Source: Corynebacterium fournieri (lineage in GTDB: Bacteria > Actinomycetota > Actinomycetes > Mycobacteriales > Mycobacteriaceae). Taken from it: a stretch of 64,000 nt of DNA. Of this stretch, positions 1 through 7,472 are shown piece after piece (the stretch's first letter is position 1; each line of letters opens with the position of its first letter). Where the stretch lies: the NCBI RefSeq assembly GCF_030408775.1, contig NZ_CP047210.1, positions 1,240,001 through 1,304,000 on the forward strand, in the 5' to 3' direction. The position numbers and the translations under genes were made by a program. A model generated the notes under the pieces. The model did not search any database. It saw nothing but the letters and a program-made list of their open reading frames with translations, and was not told where the DNA came from.

Positions 1-178
1 CCGGCTCGCCCTTGACCGCGGAGATGTCGCGGACGACATCTTCGTTCAGGCCACGGCGCGCGGAGGCGCCCGCGACGTCCGAATCGTGCCAACCATAGTT
101 GTAGGCGCCGATCGACTCGATGATCTCGTCGTCGTTCATCGGCTTTTCAAGGCCTGGTGTGGGCTTCACTTCAGTCAT
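1..178 (-). CDS. sufB: Fe-S cluster assembly protein SufB, N-terminal part (cut by window edge)
   Basis: SufB is the scaffold subunit of the SufBCD complex that builds iron-sulfur clusters in the cytoplasm. Only about 59 N-terminal codons are present; they read MTEVKPTPGLEKPMNDDEI and continue with a segment (IGAYNYGWHDSD) typical of actinobacterial SufB. The ATG at 178 overlaps the end of sufR by 8 bases, so the two genes are translationally coupled and the rest of the suf operon lies off the left edge. The identification rests on this short segment and on the sufR-sufB order known in corynebacteria and mycobacteria. Confidence 0.85.
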   Translation of the reverse strand, partial: MTEVKPTPGLEKPMNDDEIIESIGAYNYGWHDSDVAGASARRGLNEDVVRDISAVKGEP

Positions 179-893
179 TGTCAGCCGCTCCTTTCATTGA
201 TGTTCCCGCCGTAGGCGCTGCGGCTCGCGCTTCGGTCAGGGGGATGTTTGTCGTGCAGAGTCCGTCGCCGTCAGCGATGAGGGCGAGCGGCTGCACATGC
301 GTATCGACGATACGTGCCACCGCCTCCCGTTCCGCCTCGCAGAACTCCGGGTGCGCGGCGGCAACCGCGGACACCGGGCAGTGGTGCTGGCAGATCTGGA
401 TGCCTGCGTCGGTGCGGTGGACGCTCGGGGCGTAGCCGTGCGCTTCTAACGCGGCCGCGACGCGCCGCGCCGTTTCCTCCGCGTCGGCCCCCGGCTCCAC
501 TTCGCCGAGGATCTTTTCCACCCGAGCGCGGGCGAAGTCGCGAACGGCGTCATCGCCCCCGATCCGTTGGATCAGCTCCACGGCGTCCAGCGCGAGACCG
601 TCGTAGTTCGAGCCGAAGCGCTCGCGCCCGGCGGCGGTGAGCTGGAAGTGTTGCGCGGGCCGGCCGCGCCCCTGTTCCTCGCCCGCGACGGCGCGTGCCG
701 CGCAGGCCTCCGCCAGCCCTTCTTCGACGAGCTTGAATACGTGCCTGCGCACGCCCGCCGCCGAGAGCTCGAGTGCTTCCGCGATATCGTTGGCCGTTAC
801 CGGGCCCCGCTTGAGCAGGACCGACATCACCTGCGAGCGCGTGTCGCCGCCAGCGCGGGACGCGTCCGCAGAAGCGGGGTTGTGGGAATCCAC
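171..893 (-). CDS. sufR: SufR-type iron-sulfur-sensing transcriptional repressor of the suf operon
   Basis: This 240-residue protein has a winged helix-turn-helix at residues 18-65 (GPVTANDIAEALELSAAGVRRH) and a C-terminal Cys cluster, C168-X3-C172-X12-C185 plus C213, which fits the Fe-S cluster ligands of the SufR family. In this family the holo-protein represses its own operon and loss of the cluster derepresses it. It is the first gene before sufB and overlaps it by 8 bases. I chose the GTG at 893, which follows an AAAGGTGGT ribosome site; the reading frame stays open further upstream, to 974. A palindrome upstream (943-952) is a likely operator. Confidence 0.88.
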   Translation of the reverse strand: MDSHNPASADASRAGGDTRSQVMSVLLKRGPVTANDIAEALELSAAGVRRHVFKLVEEGLAEACAARAVAGEEQGRGRPAQHFQLTAAGRERFGSNYDGLALDAVELIQRIGGDDAVRDFARARVEKILGEVEPGADAEETARRVAAALEAHGYAPSVHRTDAGIQICQHHCPVSAVAAAHPEFCEAEREAVARIVDTHVQPLALIADGDGLCTTNIPLTEARAAAPTAGTSMKGAADND

Positions 894-942
894 GATGGCA
901 CCACCTTTCGCTCGATGTGGTCTGGGTCGCTGCCTTTTCACA

Positions 943-952
943 ACACTAGTGT
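943..952. promoter_or_regulatory. Palindrome ACACTAGTGT, candidate SufR operator
   Basis: A perfect 10-base palindrome sits 50 bases upstream of the sufR start, in the sufR-mptB divergent region. It resembles the ACACT/TGTGA-type inverted repeat reported for mycobacterial SufR. Assignment as the autoregulatory operator is inference from position and symmetry. Confidence 0.5.
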
Positions 953-1023
953 GTTCTAAATATTCCCGCTGCACCGGGTGTCGCTGGTGTGTCGCCGTAC
1001 GGGGTGCGCGCGGCCGCGCACCC

Positions 1024-1029
1024 TAAACT
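1024..1029 (+). promoter_or_regulatory. -10 hexamer TAAACT for leaderless mptB
   Basis: TAAACT ends 8 bases before the GTG start of mptB and there is no Shine-Dalgarno sequence. This spacing places transcription start at or next to the start codon, so the mRNA is probably leaderless. Confidence 0.5.
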
Positions 1030-1037
1030 GTTCAGCC

Positions 1038-2753
1038 GTGAGCTCTCAACACCTTCCGGGCCAAGACGGCCGCGCCCCGCGGCGGCGCCGCGCAGGCGTG
1101 GCCAGCGAGCTGCCCCGGATGGGCCAGCCGGGGTCGCGCTCGACTCTGCTGCACGACCCCGCGGCGGCGCCCGGGAGCAGCGCCGTCTCCAGTGTGGCGG
1201 TACGCGCCCGCGAGCGCGGCCGCTTCGCCGTGCTGCGCTGGCTGGGCGCCACCGGAGCCTGCCTGATTGGCTTCGCCGGTATCGGCGGCGGCGCACTGCC
1301 GGTGGTGGAAAACCCGTGGCAGCACTTTCCCCTGGGCGCGGAGATGGGCCGGATGATGCTGGCCTCGAACTCGCTGGTGCTCATCGGCGTCGGGGTGATG
1401 GTGGCGGCGTGGTTGGCTATGGCCCCGTTTGTGGGCGCGTCGCCGGGCGCGGCCCGCGGCACGCGCGTGAGCAACCCGGAGATGTTTCGCACCTTCATCG
1501 CGTGGGTGGCTCCCCTCATTGCCACGGCGCCGCTTTTTACCCAGGACATCTATTCCTATCTGGCCAACGGCACCATCGTCCGCCAGGGCCTGGACCCCTA
1601 TTCCTCGGGCCCGGTGGAGCTGCTGGGTGTGGAGCACCACCTAGCCCGCTCCGTGCCGTTTATCTGGGCGCACTCCCCCAGCCCCTACGGCCCGGTCGCG
1701 CTCGGCACGGCAGCGGTGATCTCCCATGTCACCGGCGATTCCATCTTCTGGGGCGTGCTCGCTCACCGCACTGTGTCCGTGGCTGGCATCCTCGCGGCTG
1801 CCTGGGCGGTACTCGCGCTGGCCAAGCGCTGCGGCGTGACCGGACCGGCCGCGCTGTGGCTGGGCATTCTCAACCCGCTGACCGTGTTGCACATGGTCGG
1901 CGGCATCCACAACGAGGCCATCATGATGGGCCTGCTGCTGGTGGGGCTCGAGGTGGGGCTGCGCGGCATCGACCGTCTCGACGCGTCGCCGGCGTCCGGA
2001 TGGGCACTGCTGGCGGCGTCCGCGGCACTGATCAGTTGCGCCGGGATGGTGAAGGTCATCGGATTTTTGGCCCTCGGCTTCACCGGCATGGCACTCGCCC
2101 ACCACCTGCGCACCCGTAAGCGCAGCCCGCGCCGCGGCCCGCGCGCAATTCTTACTGCCGCCGCGCTGCAAGCACTCGTTTTGGCGGCGACCGCCGTCGC
2201 GGTCTCCATCGCCTCGGGCATCGGCCTGGGCTGGGTCACCGGCCAGGGTGGTGCCGCCCAAATCCGCAGCTGGCTGTCCATTACCACCGACATCGGCGTG
2301 GCGGCCGGTTTCCTCGGCATGAACCTGGGGCTTGGCGACCATACCGACGCGATGCTCACCGTCACCCGCTGGGCTGGCCTGAGCGTGGCGGCTGCCTTTG
2401 TCGTGCGCATGCTGTGGGCGACCTACCGCGGCACGATCCACCCCGTCGGCGGACTGGGTGTATCCACCATCGTGCTGGTCGTGCTGTTTCCGGTCGTTCA
2501 CCCCTGGTACCCGCTCTGGGCGGTGCTCCCGCTCGCAGCGTGGGCCAACCGCTTCCCCTTTCGCGCCAGTGTGGCCGGGTATTCGGCGCTGGTGAGCTTT
2601 TTGGTACTGCCGCGAGGCTTGAAGCTGCAGCCGGGCGCAGTGGTCACCATCTACGGTGCGGCCCTCATGGGCTTCGCGCTTTTGGTGGGATGCGCCGCCG
2701 TCGCGCTTCGGATGCGGAGCCGCCGGAGGTCTAGACTGACCACCCATGAGTGA
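1038..2753 (+). CDS. mptB: Polyprenol-phosphomannose-dependent alpha-1,6-mannosyltransferase (MptB-like)
   Basis: A 571-residue polytopic membrane protein of the GT-C glycosyltransferase type. After a basic N-terminal tail of about 60 residues it has many hydrophobic segments, and a loop DIYSYLANG at residues 170-178 holds the conserved Asp expected for metal or donor contact in MptA/MptB enzymes. MptB starts the alpha-1,6-mannan backbone of lipomannan and lipoarabinomannan, using polyprenyl-phosphomannose on the outer face of the membrane. The gene lies divergent to sufR, as cg1766 does in C. glutamicum. The GTG at 1038 is preferred because it follows a -10 box at leaderless distance; an in-frame start at 978 would add a non-conserved tail. 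Its end overlaps the next gene by 8 bases. Confidence 0.88.
   Translation: MSSQHLPGQDGRAPRRRRAGVASELPRMGQPGSRSTLLHDPAAAPGSSAVSSVAVRARERGRFAVLRWLGATGACLIGFAGIGGGALPVVENPWQHFPLGAEMGRMMLASNSLVLIGVGVMVAAWLAMAPFVGASPGAARGTRVSNPEMFRTFIAWVAPLIATAPLFTQDIYSYLANGTIVRQGLDPYSSGPVELLGVEHHLARSVPFIWAHSPSPYGPVALGTAAVISHVTGDSIFWGVLAHRTVSVAGILAAAWAVLALAKRCGVTGPAALWLGILNPLTVLHMVGGIHNEAIMMGLLLVGLEVGLRGIDRLDASPASGWALLAASAALISCAGMVKVIGFLALGFTGMALAHHLRTRKRSPRRGPRAILTAAALQALVLAATAVAVSIASGIGLGWVTGQGGAAQIRSWLSITTDIGVAAGFLGMNLGLGDHTDAMLTVTRWAGLSVAAAFVVRMLWATYRGTIHPVGGLGVSTIVLVVLFPVVHPWYPLWAVLPLAAWANRFPFRASVAGYSALVSFLVLPRGLKLQPGAVVTIYGAALMGFALLVGCAAVALRMRSRRRSRLTTHE
2732..2737 (+). promoter_or_regulatory. -10 hexamer TAGACT for leaderless ABC transporter gene
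   Basis: TAGACT lies in the last codons of mptB, 8 bases before the ATG at 2746, and no ribosome site is present. It suggests a separate leaderless transcript for the transporter pair. Confidence 0.5.
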
Positions 2754-3672
2754 TCACGCGCTGGTCGTCGACAACGTAGTCAAGCGTTTCGGCGAAAAAA
2801 CGGCGGTGGACGGGCTCAGTTTCACGGCGCAGCGCGGCCAGCTGCTTGCGCTGCTTGGGCCCAACGGCGCCGGCAAAACAACCACAATCGAAATGTGCGA
2901 GGGCTTTAGCAAACCCACCTCGGGTTCGATCCAGGTCCTCGGCATCGACCCGGTCGCGCATCCGCAAAAAGTGCGCGACCGCATCGGCATCATGCTGCAA
3001 GGCGGCGGCTCCTACGCCAGCGTCTCCGTCAAGGAGATGCTGAAGTTGGCGGCGAGCTACAACACCACCCCCCACGACCCGCAGTGGCTGATCCAGCTGC
3101 TCGGCCTGGAGGGCGTGGCCGACACCTCCTACCGCCGCCTCTCCGGCGGCCAGCAGCAGCGCCTTTCCCTGGCACTGGCGATGATCGGCAGGCCCGAGCT
3201 GATCTTTTTGGACGAGCCCACCGCGGGCATGGACGCGCAGTCCCGGCTCGCTGTCTGGGACATCATCTCCGCAATGAAGCGCGACGGCGTGACCATCCTG
3301 CTCACCACCCACTTGATGGACGAGGCGGAGGCCCTGGCCGACGACGTGGTCATCATCGACCACGGCAAGGTCGTTGCCCAGGGCTCACCCGCGGCGCTGA
3401 CCAGCCGGGACGGCTTCCCGGTGCTGGCGGTGGAGACTGCCGAGGCGCTCGACATTGGCCCGCTTGACCGCGAGTTGTCGCCCGCCGGCCTCTCCGTGGA
3501 GGAGCTGCGGCCTCGCAGTTACCGGATTCGGGGGACGGGCTCACCGGAGGTCGTCGAGAAGCTGGCGCGCGAGGCGGCGCGGCAGAACGTGCTGATCCGC
3601 GAGCTCAGCGTGTCCCACCGCGACCTAGAGGACGTCTTTTTGGAGCTGACCGGAAAGGAACTGAGGAGCTGA
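2746..3672 (+). CDS. ABC transporter ATP-binding protein
   Basis: A 308-residue nucleotide-binding subunit. Walker A is GPNGAGKTT (38-46), the ABC signature is LSGGQQQR (132-139) and Walker B is ELIFLDEP (151-158), followed by the switch His in LLTTH. The C-terminal 80 residues form an accessory domain as in the ABC-2 (DrrA/CcmA-like) class. It overlaps mptB upstream by 8 bases and the stop TGA shares one base with the ATG of the permease gene, so the pair makes an exporter-type complex. The substrate cannot be read from the sequence; position between mptB and ctaA suggests envelope lipid/glycan export or a role near cytochrome oxidase assembly, both speculative. Confidence 0.92.
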   Translation: MSDHALVVDNVVKRFGEKTAVDGLSFTAQRGQLLALLGPNGAGKTTTIEMCEGFSKPTSGSIQVLGIDPVAHPQKVRDRIGIMLQGGGSYASVSVKEMLKLAASYNTTPHDPQWLIQLLGLEGVADTSYRRLSGGQQQRLSLALAMIGRPELIFLDEPTAGMDAQSRLAVWDIISAMKRDGVTILLTTHLMDEAEALADDVVIIDHGKVVAQGSPAALTSRDGFPVLAVETAEALDIGPLDRELSPAGLSVEELRPRSYRIRGTGSPEVVEKLAREAARQNVLIRELSVSHRDLEDVFLELTGKELRS

Positions 3673-4442
3673 TGGAAAGCGCAAAGCTCACCCCCGGAAT
3701 GTTCGCACCGGCACCGCAGCGCGCGTCGTTTGCGACGATGGCCGCGGCCCAAGGGCGCATCGAGGCGAAGCTCATGCTGCGCCACGGCGAGCAGCTTTTG
3801 CTCAACGTGCTCATTCCGGCAGCGATTCTTTTGGCTGCGCATTTCGCGCCGATTTTGGGCGACAACACCGACTCGCACGTGCTGGTACCCATGGTCTTCG
3901 CAGTCGCGGCCACCGGCGCCGGGTTTACCGGCCAGGCCATCGCCGTCGCCTTCGACCGCAGGTACGGCGCGCTCAAGCGCACCGGCGCCTCGGGCGTGCC
4001 CGCCTGGACAATCATCGTGGGCAAAATCCTCGGAGTGCTCGCCACCGTGGTGGTGCAGATTGCCGTGCTGGGAGCGATCGCGTTCGCCCTGGGCTGGCGT
4101 GTCTCCATCACAGGCGCCCTGTTCGGCCTGTTCACGCTCTTTTTCGGTGTGGCGGCGTTTACCGCCATGGGGCTGCTGATGGGCGGCACGCTGAGTTCGG
4201 AGATGGTGCTGGCGCTGGCGAACCTCATCTGGCTTGTGCTGATGGGCATCCTCGGCTGGGTGGGCTACGCGGGCGACATCGCCCACGCCGGGTGGTGGAA
4301 CGCGGTGCCCACTGTCGCGCTGGCCGGTGCGCTCGTGCAGGCCCTGGAGCTGACCGTGAACTGGCCCGCCTGGATTGCGCTCGCCGCGTGGGGGGTGGCC
4401 GCAATGACCGCTGCTGTGCGCCTATTCCGTTTCGACGGCTAG
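3672..4442 (+). CDS. ABC-2 type transporter permease
   Basis: A 256-residue integral membrane protein with about six hydrophobic helices (for example LLNVLIPAAILLAA near residue 40 and ALANLIWLVLMGILG near 178-192). It overlaps the ATP-binding gene by one base (TGATG) and is its membrane partner. Length and helix number fit an ABC-2 half-transporter. Substrate unknown. The same two-gene unit precedes ctaA in other corynebacteria. Confidence 0.88.
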   Translation: MESAKLTPGMFAPAPQRASFATMAAAQGRIEAKLMLRHGEQLLLNVLIPAAILLAAHFAPILGDNTDSHVLVPMVFAVAATGAGFTGQAIAVAFDRRYGALKRTGASGVPAWTIIVGKILGVLATVVVQIAVLGAIAFALGWRVSITGALFGLFTLFFGVAAFTAMGLLMGGTLSSEMVLALANLIWLVLMGILGWVGYAGDIAHAGWWNAVPTVALAGALVQALELTVNWPAWIALAAWGVAAMTAAVRLFRFDG

Positions 4443-4467
4443 GCGCGATACACTCTGCACGATTCCG

Positions 4468-4473
4468 TATAGT
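4468..4473 (+). promoter_or_regulatory. Possible -10 box TATAGT upstream of ctaA
   Basis: TATAGT stands 18 bases before the ctaA GTG, leaving room for a very short leader that carries the GGAGAG ribosome site. No convincing -35 box is visible. Confidence 0.4.
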
Positions 4474-4491
4474 CCGAAAGTTGGAGAGACC

Positions 4492-5442
4492 GTGACTGCC
4501 ACCACAGCTGAGACCCGCCCGAGCTCCTGGAGAGAGGCGTGGCGCGACCCGTCCCTCCGGCTGCAGCGCATCCTCGCGCTCGTGCTGCTGCTGTGCCAGG
4601 GCGGCATCACCGTCACCGGCGCGCTCGTCCGCGTGACCGGTTCCGGCCTCGGTTGCGACACGTGGCCCTTGTGCCACGAAGGCTCCCTCGTGCCTGTCGC
4701 GGGCGCGGCGCCGTGGATCCACCAAGTCATCGAGTTCGGTAACCGCACCCTCACCTTCGTGGTCGCCCTCGCCGCCGGGCTGGTATTGCTCGCCGTCAAG
4801 CGCGCCGGGCGCCGCAACGAGATCACCACCCTCGCCTGGATCTCCCTGATCGGCGTGGTGGTGCAGGCGGTCATCGGCGGCATCTCCGTGCGGCTGGATC
4901 TTCGCTGGTGGTCTGTCGCTGTGCACTTCCTGCCCTCGATGGTGCTGGTGTTCGTCGCCGCGTTGCTCTACATGCGCATCGCCGAGCCCGACGGCGTCGC
5001 GCCCACCCGCCGCTACCCCGCTTCCGCCCAAAACTGGGCGCTGATCGCCGCTGCCGCGCTGTGCGTGGTGCTTGTCACCGGCACCATGGTCACCGGCTCC
5101 GGCCCGCACTCGGGCGACGCAGGCGCGGGCATGGAGGGCCGCCTTGAGCTGGACACCCGGATGCTCGCCTACGTCCACGCGGCTTGCATGTACGTCTACC
5201 TCATCGCCACCATCGTCACCACGGCGCTGCTGCGCAAGGCTGATGCTCCCGAGGACGCAAAGCGCACCTCCTACGTGCTCATCGCCCTCATTTTGGTGCA
5301 GTGGGCCATCGGCGTGATCCAGTTCCGCATGGGCGTTCCACGCTGGACAATCCCTGCGCACATCGCCATGTCGTCGACCGTGGTGGCATTTAGTTCCTTC
5401 CTTTTCGCACACGGGAAGCGCAGGTTGCCTACGCTCGTGTGA
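4492..5442 (+). CDS. ctaA: Heme A synthase (COX15/CtaA family)
   Basis: A 316-residue membrane protein with about eight transmembrane helices. CtaA oxidises the C8 methyl of heme O to give heme A for cytochrome aa3 oxidase. The first external loop holds the Cys pair CDTWPLC next to GSGLGCD, typical of the Gram-positive CtaA type, and conserved His residues follow (CHEGS, WIHQVIEF). The GTG start is supported by GGAGAG at 4483-4488. Its partner ctaB lies two genes away on the other strand, separated by a quinone oxidoreductase gene. Confidence 0.93.
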   Translation: MTATTAETRPSSWREAWRDPSLRLQRILALVLLLCQGGITVTGALVRVTGSGLGCDTWPLCHEGSLVPVAGAAPWIHQVIEFGNRTLTFVVALAAGLVLLAVKRAGRRNEITTLAWISLIGVVVQAVIGGISVRLDLRWWSVAVHFLPSMVLVFVAALLYMRIAEPDGVAPTRRYPASAQNWALIAAAALCVVLVTGTMVTGSGPHSGDAGAGMEGRLELDTRMLAYVHAACMYVYLIATIVTTALLRKADAPEDAKRTSYVLIALILVQWAIGVIQFRMGVPRWTIPAHIAMSSTVVAFSSFLFAHGKRRLPTLV

Positions 5443-5443
5443 C

Positions 5444-6400
5444 ATGAAAGCAATCGTTGTCACATCCCACGGTGGCCCGGAAGTCCTCGAGTACAAAGAG
5501 GTTGACGCGCCCGTCCCCTCCGAGGGGCAGTTGCTTGTCGACGTCGCCTACGCCGGCATCAACTACATCGACACCTACTTCCGCTCCGGCACCTACCCCT
5601 CCGAGCCCCCGTACATTCCGGGCACGGAGGGGTGCGGGCGCGTCGTGGACGACCCGCTCGGCAAGATCGCGCCCGGCACGCTGGTGGCCTGGCACGCGGC
5701 GCCGGGTTCCTACGCGGAGCAGGTCGTGGTCGACCGCAACCGCCTCGTCGCCGTGCCTGAAGGCGTGGAGCCGGAAGTGGCGGCCTCCATGCTGCTGCAG
5801 GGCATGACGTCGCACTACCTGCTCCACGGTGTGCGCGAAACGCAGCCGGGAGACACGATGGTGGTCACCGCAGGCGCCGGTGGCGTCGGGCTCATCCTCA
5901 CCCAGATGGCGGCGGCCGAGGAGGCCACCGTCTACTCGGTCGTGTCCACCGACGAGAAGGAACAGCTCGCCTACGACGCGGGCGCGACAAAGGTGTTCCG
6001 CTACGGAGACGACCTGGCGGAGCAGATCAAAGAGGCCAACGGCGGCGGCGTGGACGTTGTCTACGACGGAGTCGGCAAAGACACCTTCGAGATGTGCCTC
6101 GACGTCACCCGCCCGCGCGGGCTGGTGTGCTCCTTCGGCTCAGCCTCCGGCGACGTGGAACCGTTCGAGATCCAGCAGCTCAACGCGCACGGCGCGCTAT
6201 TTCTCACCCGGCCGTCGCTGAAGCACTACGTCGCCACCGACGACGAGTTCCTCATGCGCGCACAAGCTGTCGCCCGGGCCGTGGAGGACGGGACGGTGCA
6301 GATCCGTATCCACCCGCCCTACGAACTGAAAAACGCCCGCCAGGCCCATGAGGATCTGCAGGCGCGCAAGACCACCGGCTCGGTGGTGCTGAAGGTTTAG
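5444..6400 (+). CDS. qor: NADPH:quinone oxidoreductase, zinc-free medium-chain dehydrogenase family
   Basis: This 318-residue soluble protein aligns with the quinone oxidoreductase/zeta-crystallin branch of the MDR family. It has the N-terminal GroES-like fold ([22 protein letters not shown]), the substrate loop [13 protein letters not shown] and a Rossmann motif [13 protein letters not shown] at about residues 144-156; the Cys/His zinc ligands of alcohol dehydrogenases are absent. It starts one base after the ctaA stop and probably shares its transcript. It converges on ctaB with a 4-base overlap of the two 3' ends. The physiological substrate is unknown. Confidence 0.88.
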   Translation: MKAIVVTSHGGPEVLEYKEVDAPVPSEGQLLVDVAYAGINYIDTYFRSGTYPSEPPYIPGTEGCGRVVDDPLGKIAPGTLVAWHAAPGSYAEQVVVDRNRLVAVPEGVEPEVAASMLLQGMTSHYLLHGVRETQPGDTMVVTAGAGGVGLILTQMAAAEEATVYSVVSTDEKEQLAYDAGATKVFRYGDDLAEQIKEANGGGVDVVYDGVGKDTFEMCLDVTRPRGLVCSFGSASGDVEPFEIQQLNAHGALFLTRPSLKHYVATDDEFLMRAQAVARAVEDGTVQIRIHPPYELKNARQAHEDLQARKTTGSVVLKV

Positions 6401-7314
6401 AACAGCATCTCGCCGACGGTCTGCCAGCCCAGCACCGCGTCGAAGGACAGCCCGAGGAACAGGGCGGCGAGGTAGTTGTTGGAGAGGATGAACAGCTTCA
6501 GCGGCTTGACGTTTTCTCCGCGCACGATGCCGTGGTGCAGCTTGGTCGCCATCACCAGGAAGGCCACGCCGGAGACCACCGCCACCACCAGGTAAATCCA
6601 GGACGCGGCGGGCACCAGGCCCAACGAAACGACGACGGTGAGCCAGGAGTAGAGCACGATCTGGCGGCTGGTCTCCTGCGCCGAGGCCACCACCGGCAGC
6701 ATCGGCACGTTGGCGCGGGCGTAGTCGTCCTTGTACTTCATGGCCAGCGCCCAGGTGTGCGGCGGGGTCCAGAAGAAGATGATCAGGAACATCACCACGG
6801 CCTGCCACCAGTTGTCGGCGGAACCGTCGTGGACGTTGTCGCGGATGACGGCCCAGCCGACCATCACCGGCATGCAGCCGGCCGCCCCGCCCCAGATCAC
6901 GTTTTGCCAGGTGCGGCGCTTGAGCCACTTCGTGTAGATGAAGATGTAGAAGAAGTTGGTCAGCAGGATGAAAAAGGCGGCGAGCCACGAGTGGCACAGC
7001 ACGCCCAACCACAGCACTGATAGGGCGAGCATCACCCAAGCGAATACTGCGGCCCTGCCCTTGGTCACGGAGTGGCGCACCAACGGACGGGCGCGGGTGC
7101 GGCCCATCTTTTGGTCGATGTCGTAGTCCGCGACCATGTTGAAGGTGTTCGCGGCCGCGGCGCCCATCCAGCCGCCGAGCAGGGTGCCCAGCACGAGCCA
7201 GAGGTGGACTTCGCCGCGGTGCGCCTGCAGCATTGCGGGGATCGCGGCGACCAAGAGAAGTTCAATGACCCTCGGCTTCGTCAACGCGAAATATGCCTTG
7301 ATGGTCTCCAACAA
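6397..7314 (-). CDS. ctaB: Protoheme IX farnesyltransferase (heme O synthase)
   Basis: A 305-residue UbiA-family prenyltransferase with about nine membrane helices. It attaches a farnesyl group to protoheme IX to make heme O, the substrate of CtaA. The first Asp-rich motif [20 protein letters not shown] contains the conserved D-X3-D and RT-X2-RPL elements. I chose a TTG start at 7314 ([16 protein letters not shown]), which follows AAAGGAGAG and matches the start of characterised corynebacterial CtaB; a longer frame to 7350 would include the ribosome site. Divergent from tkt. Confidence 0.92.
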   Translation of the reverse strand: MLETIKAYFALTKPRVIELLLVAAIPAMLQAHRGEVHLWLVLGTLLGGWMGAAAANTFNMVADYDIDQKMGRTRARPLVRHSVTKGRAAVFAWVMLALSVLWLGVLCHSWLAAFFILLTNFFYIFIYTKWLKRRTWQNVIWGGAAGCMPVMVGWAVIRDNVHDGSADNWWQAVVMFLIIFFWTPPHTWALAMKYKDDYARANVPMLPVVASAQETSRQIVLYSWLTVVVSLGLVPAASWIYLVVAVVSGVAFLVMATKLHHGIVRGENVKPLKLFILSNNYLAALFLGLSFDAVLGWQTVGEMLF

Positions 7315-7349
7315 CTCTCTCCTTTTTGTACCGCCGATTAGCGCGGGCA

Positions 7350-7355
7350 ATCATA
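7350..7355 (-). promoter_or_regulatory. Candidate -10 box TATGAT for ctaB
   Basis: TATGAT on the minus strand lies 35 bases upstream of the ctaB TTG start. A weak -35 (TTAGGG) sits 17 bases further upstream. The divergent tkt start is 123 bases from the first base of this box. Confidence 0.45.
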
Positions 7356-7435
7356 CCTTTGGACGATGGTAGCCCTAACCGGCACGGTGGGACGAATCGA
7401 GGAAGGGGGTGGGACCGCAAGGCGCGGATAAGCGA

Positions 7436-7441
7436 TATGCT
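7436..7441 (+). promoter_or_regulatory. Candidate -10 box TATGCT for the tkt operon
   Basis: TATGCT lies 31 bases upstream of the tkt ATG. An AGGGGGT stretch at 7404-7410, of the G-run kind bound by RamA, lies just upstream. Promoter function is inferred from position and the TANNNT pattern of corynebacteria. Confidence 0.45.
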
Positions 7442-7472
7442 CTTGTGCGACCTTAAAGAAAGCGAGGACCCC

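Noticed and set aside
5431-5475. TGTGAC...GTCACA inverted repeat at the start of qor, as a GlxR site
   Set aside because: The half-sites are about 15 bases apart instead of 6 and the second lies in the coding region; it does not fit the Crp-type consensus.
6371-6387. ACCACC-N5-GGTGGT hairpin at the qor/ctaB convergence as a terminator
   Set aside because: The stem is only six pairs and no U-tract follows on either strand; it may be coding coincidence.
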